Source: CAVQCJ01 sp963771835 (lineage in GTDB: Bacteria > Actinomycetota > Actinomycetes > Prado026). Taken from it: DNA of 64,000 bases. Of the stretch, positions 27,125 to 36,410 are shown one piece after another. Within the stretch, counting starts at the first letter, position 1; the number at the start of each line of letters is the position of its first letter. The DNA lies in contig CAVYVA010000001.1 in NCBI GenBank assembly GCA_963771835.1, positions 496,001 through 560,000 of the forward strand. Reading direction: 5' to 3'. The notes beneath the pieces were generated by a model. That model was not told the DNA's origin. It was given only the letters and a program-made list of their open reading frames with translations, and made no database searches. Both the position numbers and the translations under genes were made by a program.

Positions 27125-28289
27125 CGCGCTGCTCGCTCCAATTCTGCGTCGACGGCGCCGAGCAGGCGCTCGGCCAGGTCCGGGATCCCGATGCGGGCCA
27201 GCAGGTCGGCGAAGAAGCCACGCACGACCAGGCGGCGCGCCTCGTCGGCCGGGATCCCCCGCGCCTGCAGGTAGAACAGCTGCTCGTCGTCGAACCGACC
27301 GGTGGTGCTGGCGTGACCGGCGCCGACGATCTCGCCGGTCTCGATCTCCAGGTTGGGCACCGAGTCGGCCCGTGCGCCGTCGGTCAGCACCAGGTTGCGG
27401 TTGATCTCGTACGTGTCGGTGCCGACCGCGCTGGCCGCGGATCCGCACGTCGCCGATCCAGATCGTGTGCGCGTCCGCGCCCTGCAGCGCGCCCTTGTAG
27501 ACGACGTTGCTGCGGCAGTGCGGCACCGCGTGGTCGACGTACAGCCGGTGCTCGAGGTGCTGGCCGGCGTCGGCGAAGTACAGGCCGAGCAGCTCGGCGT
27601 CCCCGCCGGGCCCGGCGAAGTCGACCCGCGGGTGCACCCGGACGAGGTCGCCGCCGAGCGAGATCACCACGTGCTTGAGCCGCGCGTCGCGGCCGACCCG
27701 CAGCCGGTGCCCCGACACGTGGACGCGTGTCGTCGGCCCACTCCTGCAGGCTGACCAGCGTCAGCGAGGCGCCGTCGCCGACGACCACCTCGATCGTGTC
27801 CGCGTAGGTCGCCGAGCCGACGTGGTCGACCACGACGACCGCCTCGGACTGCGCGCCGGCGTCGACCAGCAGGTGCCCGAACGCCGCGCCGTCGGCGCCC
27901 GTCGCCGCGCACGGGTCACGACTGTCGGCCGGGACGCGACGGCGCCCGGCGGGCACGGTCACGACGGTGGCCCGCTCGAAGGCCTGCCAGGCCTGGGCGG
28001 CGACCCGGTCGACCGGGGTCCCGGTGGCGCCCAGGCGCGGGTCGTTCCGCTCGACCGTCTCGACGGTCACCTCGGGGGCGGCGTCGACCTCGACGACCAC
28101 CTTGCCCTCGGCGGCGCCGTCGGCCACCGCGCCGCCGTCGTGCAGGCCGCGCAGGCGGCGCAGCGGGGTGAACCGCCACTCCTCCTCGCGTCCGGACGGC
28201 ACCGGGTGGTCGGCGAGGTCGAACGACTCGACCGCCTCGGGGCGGACGTCGCCGGGCTGGGTACCGGGAACCTTGTGCGTGACTCCCAT
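27121..28289 (-). CDS. sufD: SUF scaffold protein SufD (five base doublets)
   Basis: About 387 residues after collapsing doublets at 27436, 27725, 27906, 27910 and 27944. The last three add up to a whole codon, so that stretch looks open but reads garbage in between. Recovered family segments: EWRFTPL, VTVPAG, DGAAFGHLLVDAG, EWADD, GGDAELLGLYFADAGQH, IWIGDVRIR and TYEINRNLVLTDGARADSVP. SufD binds SufB and SufC. Starts 3 bases after sufB; stop overlaps the Rieske gene. Confidence 0.87.
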
Positions 28290-28292
28290 GCG

Positions 28293-29721
28293 TCAGCCCA
28301 CGGCCCCTTCCATCTGCAGCTCGATCAGACGGTTCAGCTCGAGGGCGTACTCCATCGGCAGCTCGCGGGCGATGGGCTCGACGAAGCCGCGCACGATCAT
28401 CGCCATGGCCTCCTCCTCGGTGAGCCCGCGGCTCATGAGGTAGAACAGCTGCTCCGCGGAGACCTTCGAGACCGTCGCCTCGTGCCCCATCGACGACGTC
28501 GTCCTCGCGGACGTCGACGTACGGGTAGGTGTCGGAGCGGCTGATGTCGTCGACCAGCAGCGCGTCGCAGCGGACCGTCGACCTCGACCCGTACGCGCCC
28601 TCCTGCACCTGGACCAGACCGCGGTACGACGTGCGGCCGCCGCCGCGGGCGACCGACTTGGACACGATCGTCGAGGACGTGTGCGGGGCGCAGTGCACCA
28701 TCTTGGCGCCGGCGTCCTGGTGCTGGCCCTCGCCGGCGAACGCGACCGACAGCGTCTCGCCCTTGGCGTGCTCGCCCATGAGGAACACGCGACGGGTACT
28801 TCATGGTGACCTTGGAGCCGATGTTGCCGTCGATCCACTCCATCGTGGCGCCCTCGGCCGCGGTCGCCCGCTTGGTCACCAGGTTGTAGACGTTGTTGGA
28901 CCAGTTCTGGATCGTCGTGTACCGCACCCGGGCGCCGCGCTTGACGACGATCTCGACGACCGCCGAGTGCAGCGAGTCCGAGGAGTAGATCGGGGCCGTG
29001 CAGCCCTCGACGTAGTGCACGTACGAGTCCTCGTCGGCGATGATCAGCGTCCGCTCGAACTGGCCCATGTTCTCGGTGTTGATCCGGAAGTACGCCTGCA
29101 GCGGGATGTCCACCTTGCACGCCCTTGGGCACGTAGATGAACGAGCCGCCCGACCACACCGCGGTGTTCAGCGCCGCGAACTTGTTGTCGCCGACCGGGA
29201 TGACGGTGTTGAAGTACTCCCTGAAGACGTCCTCGTGCTCGCGCAGCCCGGTGTCGGTGTCGAGGAAGAGCACGCCCTGCTGCCTCCAGGTCCTCGCGGA
29301 TCTGGTGGTAGACGACCTCGGACTCGTACTGCGCCGCGACGCCGGCGATCAGGCGCTGCTTCTCCGCCTCGGGGATGCCCAGCCGGTCGTAGGTGTTCTT
29401 GATGTCGTCGGGCAGCTCGTCCCAGGACGTGGCCTGCTTCTCGGTCGAGCGGACGAAGTACTTGATGTTGTCGAAGTCGATGCCGCCCAGCTCGGCGCCC
29501 CACGTCGGCATGGGCTTCTTGCCGAACAGCCGCAGGCCCTTCAGGCGCAGGTCGAGCATCCACTGCGGCTCGTCCTTGCGGGCCGAGATGTCGCGGACGA
29601 CCTCCTCGGACAGACCGCGCCGGGCGTTGGCGCCGGCGGTGTCGGCGTCGTGCCAGCCGAAGTCGTAGCGGCCGAGCCCTTCGATCCGAGCCTCGATGTC
29701 GGAGTTCGTGGTCTGGCTCAT
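28293..29721 (-). CDS. sufB: SUF scaffold protein SufB (four base doublets)
   Basis: About 474 residues after collapsing doublets at 28494, 28789, 29117 and 29281. Reading across them gives REDLE[A/E]QGVLFLDTDTG, YVPKGVKVDIPLQAYF, MKYPSVFLMGEHAKGE and DVSMGHEATVSKVS, all standard SufB sequence, with SRGLTEEEAMAMIVRGF at the C-terminus. SufB is the cluster scaffold of the SufBCD complex. The ATG at 29721 overlaps the sufR stop. Confidence 0.9.
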
Positions 29722-30476
29722 GCCTGTGTCCTCTCTGTCCGGTCCGCAGTGGCAGGCCGGGGTACCGCAACTGGACGGGGTACCGCAGTGGTGCAGACGT
29801 GACCGCCGGAGCCGATCGTGGACAGTCGCTGGACGTGCCGTCCGAGCAGCCGCGCGAACGCCTCGGTCTCGGCCTCGCACAGCTGGGGGAACTCGGCTGC
29901 GACGTGGGCGACCGGGCAGTGGTGCTGGCAGAGCTGGTCCCCGCCGGGCGACGGCTCGATCGAGGCGGCGTAGCCGTCCGCGCTGAGCGCGTCGGCGAGC
30001 GCCTGGATCCGGCCCTCGGGCGGCGCGGCGGCCACGATCGGGGTGTACCGGTGCTCGATGTCGCGCGCGATCACGCGGGCGAAGTCGGTGACCGCCGCGG
30101 GTCCGGCGATCCGGGCCAGGTGGTGCATCGCGTCGGCGGCCAGCCGGTCGTACGCCTGCGGGAACGCCTCGCGGCCCTCGGGGGTCAGCGCGTAGACCTT
30201 CGCCGGGCGGCCCCTGCCGCGGTGGCCGGCCGGGCCGTACGGTGCCCGGTCGCGAGCCTCGACCTGGCCGGTGGCGACCAGGGTGTCCAGGTGCCGGCGG
30301 ACGCCTGCCGGGGTCACGCCGAGCCGGTCGGCCAGGACGGCGGCGGTGGCCGGACCGTCGGCCAGCAGCGACCGGGCGACCCGCGTCCGGGTGCTGTCGT
30401 GGAGCTCGCCGGCCGGCGTCCCGGACGGGTCGGCGACGACCGTCCGCACGCTCGACCGGGCTCCCACGATTTCCAC
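29718..30476 (-). CDS. sufR: SUF operon repressor SufR (Fe-S sensing)
   Basis: 252 residues. N-terminal winged helix (VLADRLGVTPAGVRRHLDTL) and a C-terminal cysteine cluster C-x3-C...C in CQHHCPVAHVAAEFPQLC, which in SufR-type regulators binds a [4Fe-4S] or [2Fe-2S] cluster and releases DNA when the cluster is lost. First gene of sufRBD-Rieske-CSUT, so it is probably autoregulated. GTG start at 30476. It is intact, unlike the genes next to it. Confidence 0.92.
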   Translation of the reverse strand: MEIVGARSSVRTVVADPSGTPAGELHDSTRTRVARSLLADGPATAAVLADRLGVTPAGVRRHLDTLVATGQVEARDRAPYGPAGHRGRGRPAKVYALTPEGREAFPQAYDRLAADAMHHLARIAGPAAVTDFARVIARDIEHRYTPIVAAAPPEGRIQALADALSADGYAASIEPSPGGDQLCQHHCPVAHVAAEFPQLCEAETEAFARLLGRHVQRLSTIGSGGHVCTTAVPRPVAVPRPATADRTERTQA

Positions 30477-30605
30477 AACGTCATTGTGTGCTTATTCGCT
30501 TCCCGATGCCAGCAAGGCTGCCCTAACTCCCGTCCCGACTGATGCGCGCGTCTTGGCCCTCAGCGGCCCTCGAAGGCCGAGACGCTCGCACGAGTCGGGG
30601 GTTCC

Positions 30606-30611
30606 TAGACT
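30606..30611 (+). promoter_or_regulatory. -10 box of a leaderless promoter for the drug-type ABC transporter
   Basis: TAGACT lies 7 bases before the GTG at 30619. No Shine-Dalgarno sequence. The divergent sufR promoter must lie in the same 140-base region. Confidence 0.5.
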
Positions 30612-30618
30612 GCGCGGC

Positions 30619-31563
30619 GTGCCGGGTGAGCGTGCAGCCGTCGAGATCGAGGACCTCGGCGTGTCCTATCCCGGCCGCCGGGGGGATCGGTCGAGGCGGT
30701 GCGTGGGCTGTCGATGACCGCCGCGGCCGGGCGGGTCACGGCGGTGCTGGGGCCGAACGGAGCGGGGAAGACCAGCACGGTCGAGGCCTGCGAGGGGTAC
30801 CGCCGGCGCGCCACGGGCGTGGTCCGCGTCCTGGGCCTGGACCCGCGGACCCAGGGCCGCGAGCTGCACCCGCGCATCGGCGTGATGCTCCAGGACGGCG
30901 GCGTGCCCGGCGGGGCCACCGCCGAGCAGGTCCTGCGGTACACGCGCCCGGCTGTACGCCCACCCGGCCGACCCGGCAGTCCTGGCCGAGCGGCTCGGGC
31001 TGGGCGGTCTGGGCCGGCGCGCCTACCGGCGGCTCTCCGGCGGCGAGCAGCAGCGGGTCAAGCTGGCCCTGGCGCTGGTCGGCCGGCCCGAGCTGGTCTT
31101 CCTGGACGAGCCGACCGCCGGGCTCGACCCGCAGGCCAGGCACGCCACCTGGGACCTCGTCCGCGAGCTGCGCAGCGAAGGGGTCTCGGTGGTCCTGACG
31201 ACGCACCTCATGGAGGAGGCCGAGCACCTCGCCGACCACGTCGTGATCGTGGACGGGGGCCGGGCCGTGGCGGCCGGCTCCCCCGCCGAGCTGTCCGCGG
31301 CCGGGGCCGGAGAGCACGGTCCGCTTCCACGCCTCGCCCGGGCTCGCGCTCGACGGGCTGGCGGCGGCGCTGCCGGCCGGGGCTTCGGTCGCCGAGGGGC
31401 CACCGGGCACGTACGTGGTGCCGGGCGGACGTCGGACCGCAGCTGCTGGCGACCGTGACCGCCTGGTGCGCCGAGCACCACGTCATGCCGGAGGGCCTCG
31501 CGGTGGAGCGCCGCACCCTGGAGGACGTCTTCCTCGCGCTCACCGGCCGGGATGCTGCGGTGA
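30619..31563 (+). CDS. ABC transporter ATPase, daunorubicin-resistance (DrrA) type (six base doublets)
   Basis: About 312 residues after collapsing doublets at 30677, 30685, 30944, 31308, 31425 and 31553. Walker A GPNGAGKTST, signature LSGGEQQRVK, Walker B LVFLDEPTAGLD, H-loop TTHLMEEAEHLAD. With the last doublet (GA[T/G] CTG CGG TGA) collapsed the protein ends LTGR[D/E]LR then stop, the typical DrrA C-terminus; uncollapsed, it would read straight through into the permease. Partner of the permease starting at 31560; GTGA overlap. Confidence 0.85.
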
Positions 31564-32370
31564 GCGCCGCCGTCGGCCCGCTCGCGCCCAGGCCCGGTCC
31601 GGCGCCGCTGCCGCGGATGGTCTCGGCGCACGCCGGGTTCGAGCTGGGCCAGCTGCTCCGCAACGGCGAGCAGCTCCTGCTCACCGTGGTCATCCCGACG
31701 GTGCTCCTGCTGCTCTTCTCGAAGGTGGACGTCGTCGACCTCGGCCCGGGCAGCCGGATCGACTTCCTGCTGCCCGGGATCCTCGCGCTCGCCGTCCTGT
31801 CGACGGCGTTCACCGCCCAGGCCATCGGGACGGGGTTCGAGCGCAGGTACGGCGTGCTCAAGCGGCTCGGGGCCACGCCGCTCCCCCGCGCGGGCCTGCT
31901 GGCCGGCAAGACCGGGGCCGTGCTCGCGGTCGAGGTCGGGCCAGGTGCTGCTGCTGGTGGCGGTCGGCGCGGCGCTCGGCTGGCGGCCGCACGGTCGCGG
32001 ACGTCGTCGCGGCGGCCGTGCTCGTCGTCCTGGGCACGGTGGCGTTCTCCGGGCTGGCGCTGCTCATGGCCGGCACGCTGCGGGCCGAGGCCACGCTGGC
32101 CGCCGCCAACCTCGTCTACCTCGTGCTGCTGCTGGGCAGCGGGATCGTCGTCCCGCTGAGCGAAGTACCCGGCCGGGGCGCAGCGGGTGCTGGAGTGGCT
32201 GCCGTCCACCGCACTCGCGGACGGGCTGCGGGCGGCTCTCGCCGGCGCTGCGGTCCCCGGCCGGGTCTGGGTCGTGCTGGTGCTGTGGTCGGTGGCCGGC
32301 GTCGCCGCGGCCGCCCGCTGGTTCCGCTGGGAGCCTGACCGCGCTCGCCGACCGAGTCCGGTCACGCTGA
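31560..32370 (+). CDS. ABC-2 type drug permease (DrrB-like; four base doublets)
   Basis: About 268 residues after collapsing doublets at 31940, 31986, 32164 and 32331. Six membrane helices; family pieces are TVVIPTVLLLLF, TAFTAQAIGTGFERRYGVLKRLGATPLPRAGLLAGK (read in parts), FSGLALLMAGTLRAEATLAA, LSEYPAGAQRV and LEWLPSTALADGLRAAL. The GTG at 31560 overlaps the ATPase stop. The end is uncertain: with the last doublet collapsed it stops at 32370, 8 bases into the convergent FAD gene end; otherwise the frame runs to 32561. Exports an unknown hydrophobic compound. Confidence 0.75.
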
Positions 32371-33618
32371 GCGGGCGAAGGCCTTCGCCCGCGCGATCCG
32401 GGCCATCCCGCGGACGCCGAGCAGGTGGAAGAGGTTGCGCCCGGCCAGGTACTCGTCCGCCCGGATGGCGCCGGTCAGCATCCCGAAGAAGCGGGACGTC
32501 TCGACCGGGTCACCCGCGATGCGCTCGAGCAGGACGCGCTGCTCGGGACGCAGCGGCGTGAACGACGCCACATCGAGCGTCATCCCGAACGCGGGCACCG
32601 CGTCCGCGTCGCGTTCGCGCTGGTAGCCGGCCATCGCCGCATCCGTCCGGTCCGGGTCCCCGGCGCCCTCGAGGGCGGCGCGGGCGACCAGCTCGGCGTC
32701 CCGGAAGGCGTGCCCGATGCCGTACGCCGTGATCGGGTCCATCACCAGCCCGGCGTCGCCGACCAGCGCCCAGCCGGGGCCGTACGGGCGGCGGAACCGG
32801 TTCGGCAGGTCCGGGGTCCCCCGCACCGGTGCCTCCCGTCGCCCGGCCACGACCCGCTGGCCCAGGTCGCCGGCTTGGCGCAGCGCGCCCAAGAGCGCAC
32901 CCTCCGGGTCCGCTCGCACGGACTCGAACCGAGCGGCGGGCCAGCCCACGTAGGTCATCGTCAGCCCGTCGTCCGTCGGCCAGGCACCCACCATCGCCTC
33001 CGGGCCGGCGCAGACATGTCCGCGGTCCGAGGCGACCCCGGACCAGTACGTGTAGAAGCCCGTCGTGAGCGCGGGCTGCTCGCGGTACACCGGCGCCTGC
33101 ACCTCGCGAGCCACGAACGAGTCCTTGCCGTCCGCGCCGACGACAAGGCCGGCCCGCTCCACCGTGACCGTCCCGCTCCGGCTGCGGACCCGGACGCCGG
33201 TGACGCGCCCGTCGTCGGCGCGCAGCAGGCCGTCAGCCGTCTCGTGGTCGCGGACCTCGGCCCCGGCCCCCCGGGCAGCGTCGACCAGCAGCGGGTCGAG
33301 CAGCGTGCGCCGAGGTCCGCGCACCGCGTCGACGCCGTCGTGGTCGGGGAAGCGACCCTCCAGCACGTACGGGCCCTGCTCGAACCGCAGCGTGCGCGCG
33401 GCCGGGGTGCCCGCTGCCACCAACCGGTCCAGCAGACCCCACCTCGCCAGTCTGGCCACCCCGGGCAGCTGGATCTGGTGCGTCGAGAGCGTGTCGGTGC
33501 CGACGGCGACGCGGTCGACGACGAGCACGCGCATGCCCTGCCGTGCCATCAGCATCGCGGTCGACGACCCGGCCGCCCGGGCTCCGACGACGATCGCGTC
33601 CCACGTGGTCCTGTTCAT
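32362..33618 (-). CDS. FAD-dependent oxidoreductase, geranylgeranyl-reductase-like
   Basis: 418 residues. N-terminal dinucleotide motif IVVGARAAGSSTAML, a mid-protein RGPRRTLLDPLLVDAAR, and the FAD motif GWALVGDAGLVMDPITAYG, the pattern of the PHBH/geranylgeranyl-reductase group. Reduces or hydroxylates an unknown substrate. Its ATG overlaps the stop of the TetR gene, so the two form a regulator-enzyme operon and the enzyme's substrate is a likely inducer. Confidence 0.85.
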   Translation of the reverse strand: MNRTTWDAIVVGARAAGSSTAMLMARQGMRVLVVDRVAVGTDTLSTHQIQLPGVARLARWGLLDRLVAAGTPAARTLRFEQGPYVLEGRFPDHDGVDAVRGPRRTLLDPLLVDAARGAGAEVRDHETADGLLRADDGRVTGVRVRSRSGTVTVERAGLVVGADGKDSFVAREVQAPVYREQPALTTGFYTYWSGVASDRGHVCAGPEAMVGAWPTDDGLTMTYVGWPAARFESVRADPEGALLGALRQAGDLGQRVVAGRREAPVRGTPDLPNRFRRPYGPGWALVGDAGLVMDPITAYGIGHAFRDAELVARAALEGAGDPDRTDAAMAGYQRERDADAVPAFGMTLDVASFTPLRPEQRVLLERIAGDPVETSRFFGMLTGAIRADEYLAGRNLFHLLGVRGMARIARAKAFARSA

Positions 33619-34250
33619 GGCTTCCGCCTTCCTGGCTGGTCGAGCGGGCGGTCGGCGGCCGTGTACGCGCGGACCATCGCGACGAGGGAGTCGACGCGCT
33701 GCTCCAGCCGACCGTCCCCGATCTGATCGGTGAGGGCCTGGATCCCGTTGAACGCGCCGATGACCAGCTCGGCCATCGCCTGCGGGTCGAGGTCGGGCCG
33801 TAGGTCGCCCTCGTCCATCGCCCGTCGGAACTGCTGGGCGGTCGCGTCGACCCAGGGCCGGATGCCCGACTGCACCTGCTCGCGCAGGTCTTCGTCGGCG
33901 CACAGGTCCGCGATCAGCCGCTGGAACGACGCCAACCCGCGCCCGGAGCGGATCTGCTCGGTCAGGACCCGGGGCACCGCGAACAGCTGGTCGACCGCCC
34001 GTTCGTGCCGGGAAGCGGCGGCCATGGTCTCGGCGAACCACTGATCCAGCTGGTCGCCCATCACCGCCAGGGCGAGCGCCTGCTTCGAGGCGAAGTGGAA
34101 GTAGAAGCCGCCCTTGGTGGTCTCCGCCTCGTCCAGGATCCGGGCCATGGACGCCCCCGCGTAGCCGTCCTCGGCGAAGACCTGTGCGGCCGCCTCGAGG
34201 ATCCGGGCCCGCGACCGGTCGCCGCGCTCGGTCCGTGCGCCTGCCAGCAT
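33615..34250 (-). CDS. TetR-family transcriptional regulator
   Basis: 211 residues from the ATG at 34250. N-terminal HTH: RARILEAAAQVFAEDGYAGASMARILDEAETTKG(GFYFHF) in the usual TetR order. C-terminal ligand domain ends with TAADRPLDQPGRRKP. Expression is leaderless (TATTTT at 34258-34263, 7 bases upstream), and a perfect 14-base palindrome (34265-34278) just upstream is a likely self-operator. Co-translated with the FAD oxidoreductase. Confidence 0.9.
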   Translation of the reverse strand: MLAGARTERGDRSRARILEAAAQVFAEDGYAGASMARILDEAETTKGGFYFHFASKQALALAVMGDQLDQWFAETMAAASRHERAVDQLFAVPRVLTEQIRSGRGLASFQRLIADLCADEDLREQVQSGIRPWVDATAQQFRRAMDEGDLRPDLDPQAMAELVIGAFNGIQALTDQIGDGRLEQRVDSLVAMVRAYTAADRPLDQPGRRKP

Positions 34251-34257
34251 GCGCCAG

Positions 34258-34263
34258 AAAATA
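34258..34263 (-). promoter_or_regulatory. -10 box of the leaderless TetR promoter
   Basis: TATTTT on the minus strand with 7 bases before the ATG at 34250. Confidence 0.5.
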
Positions 34264-34264
34264 A

Positions 34265-34278
34265 ACCGACCGGTCGGT
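34265..34278. promoter_or_regulatory. Palindromic TetR operator ACCGACCGGTCGGT
   Basis: Perfect 14-base palindrome immediately upstream of the TetR -10 box. Its form (A-C-C-G-A-C-C | G-G-T-C-G-G-T) is a common TetR-family operator. It covers the -10/-35 spacer, so binding would repress the TetR-oxidoreductase operon; the divergent ctaA promoter is about 60 bases away and less likely to be blocked. Confidence 0.6.
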
Positions 34279-34335
34279 CTTGTCAAGAAGCATCCAGACA
34301 ACCACCAGCGCGCCTCCCGGCCCGTGGCGGCCGCC

Positions 34336-34341
34336 TACGAT
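34336..34341 (+). promoter_or_regulatory. -10 box of a leaderless promoter for ctaA
   Basis: TACGAT lies 7 bases before the GTG at 34349. No ribosome-binding site. Confidence 0.5.
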
Positions 34342-34348
34342 TCGAGCC

Positions 34349-35297
34349 GTGACCAGCCTGCCGACCGACGCACCGACCGGAGCCGGTGGGCGCGTGCCCG
34401 CCGCACCACCGGACGGCCCGGCGGCGCGCCTGCGGCACCTGGTGTTCGGGGCCGCCCTGGTCGCGCAGATGGCCATCGTGGTGACCGGCGGCCTGGTCCG
34501 GGTCACCGCCTCCGGGCTCGGCTGCCCCACCTGGCCGCAGTGCTTCGAGGGGTCGTACGTCCCGGTGGCCGGCCAGCCGCAGTCGTTCCACAAGCTGATC
34601 GAGTTCGGCAACCGGATGCCTGACGTTCGTGCTGGTGCTCGTCGTGCTGGCCGCGATCGTCGTCGCGTGGCGGCAGTCCCCCCGGCGGCGCCCGGTGGTC
34701 GCGCTGGCATCCGTCGGGCTGCTCGGCGTCGTGGCCCAGGCGGTGATCGGCGGGCTCTCGGTCCTCACCGACCTGAACCCGTACGTCGTCGCGCTGCACT
34801 TCCTGGTGTCGATGCCGCTGATCGCCGCGGCGCTCGCGGTGTACCAGCGCGACCAGGACGCCGGCGACGGGCCACCCGTGCCCCTGGTGCGCCGCGAGGT
34901 GCGGCTGCTGTCGTTCGTGCTGGTCGCGCTGGCCTCGGTGGTGCTGGTGATCGGCACCCTCGTCACCGGCAGCGGCCCGCACTCCGGGGACTCGAGCCAC
35001 CCGGCCCGTACCGGGTTCGACCCGGCCCGCATCGCCTGGCTGCACGCCGACGTCGTGGTGCTGTTCGTCGGCCTGGTCATCGCGCTGCTGCTGGCGATGC
35101 ACCTGGTCCAGGCGCCGGCGCCGGCCCGGCAGCGGGCCTGGGTGCTGCTCGGCGTGACGCTGGCGCAGGGCCTGGTCGGCTACGTGCAGTTCTTCACCGG
35201 CGTGCCGTGGGTGCTGGTCGGCGTGCACGTCCTCGGCGCCGTGCTGGTGTGGTGGGCCGTGCTCCGCGTCCCGTACGCGCTGCGTCGCCGCGCCTGA
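34349..35297 (+). CDS. ctaA: Haem A synthase, Cox15/CtaA type (one base doublet)
   Basis: About 315 residues after collapsing the doublet at 34618-34619 (AT[G/C], Met/Ile). Eight membrane helices; the loop GLGCPTWPQCFEGSYVP has the C-x5-C pair of bacterial CtaA, and FHKLIEFGNRM carries a haem-ligand His. It oxidises haem O to haem A for cytochrome oxidase. Convergent with ctaB, ending 6 bases from its stop. SURF1 of the same pathway is at 7.6 kb. Confidence 0.9.
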
Positions 35298-35303
35298 CGG
35301 GGG

Positions 35304-36264
35304 TCAGCCGCCGAACAGGTGCGGCAGCGGGAGCAGCGGGTCGACCGCAACCGCGACGAACAGCAGCGTGAGGTACGTGATCGAGCCGTGGAACAGGCGC
35401 ATCGGCCGGACGTCCGCGGTGCCGGACCGCACCCGCGCCCGCAGCCCGTACGCCTCGACGAGGAAGCCGGCACCGAGGACCGCTGCCGCGCCCGCGTACA
35501 CCACGGTCGTGTGCGCCACCGGGACCAGCAGCAGCGAGGCCGCGACCATCGCCCAGCTGTACGCGACGATCCGGGCGGCCACCACCCGGGCCGGCGCCAC
35601 GACCGGCAGCATCGGCACCCCGGCGGCGGCGTAGTCGTCGGCGAACCGCAGCGACAGCGGCCAGTAGTGCGGCGGCGTCCAGAAGAAGATGACGAGGAAC
35701 AGCACGAGCGGCGTCCAGGCCAGCGAACCGGTCACCGCCGACCAGCCGATGAGCACCGGCATGCAGCCCGCTGCGCCGCCCCACACGATGTTCTGCGCGG
35801 TGCGCCGCTTGAGCACCAGCGTGTAGCACGAAGACGTAGAACGCGATCGCGAGCGCGGTCAGCCCGGCGGCGAACGTGCCGACCAGCCACGCCATCCAGC
35901 CGACAGCGGCGACCCCGAGGACGATGCCGAAGACCAGCGCTGCCCGTGGGGTGACCGCGCCGGTGGCCAGCGGGCGGTGCCCGGTCCGGCGCATCACCTT
36001 GTCGATGTCGCGGTCGAGGTAGCAGTTGAGGGTGTTGGCGCTGCCGGCCGCGAGCGCACCGCCGACCAGGGTGGCCGCGACGAGACCCAGCGGCGGGACC
36101 CCACCGGCCGCGAGCACCATCGTCGGCACCGTGGTGACGAGCAGGAGCTCGATGATCCGGGGCTTGGTGAGGGCGACGTAGACGCCGATCCGGGACCGCA
36201 CCCGGCGGCTCCCCCTGACGGGAGTCCCGCCGACCAAGGTGGGTCGCGAGTCGACGGCGGTCAC
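35304..36264 (-). CDS. ctaB: Protohaem IX farnesyltransferase, CtaB/Cox10 (one base doublet)
   Basis: About 319 residues after collapsing the doublet at 35826-35827 (GT[G/C]). UbiA-type prenyltransferase: TKPRIIELLLVTTVP, the aspartate motif NCYLDRDIDKVMRRT, and FYVFVYTLVLKRRTAQNIVWGG across the break. It attaches farnesyl to haem B to make haem O. Start GTG at 36264 with GGAAGG 6 bases upstream; the frame upstream of it has no similarity. Divergent from tkt. Confidence 0.9.
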
Positions 36265-36410
36265 GCACACCTTCCGGGCCGAGGGAGGCACCGGATGCGC
36301 TCCGGCGCTGGCGCCAGCATCGTATCGGTAGGCTCGGCCGGAGGACGGCGGGAGGCCTGCGGCGCCGACCGCGTCCGGTGCCGGCCCGCTCGAGAGAAAG
36401 CTGGGACACC

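Noticed and set aside
30619..32159. Natural DrrA-DrrB fusion protein
   Set aside because: A T/G doublet at 31553 removes the true stop codon; collapsed, the ATPase ends normally and the permease start overlaps it.
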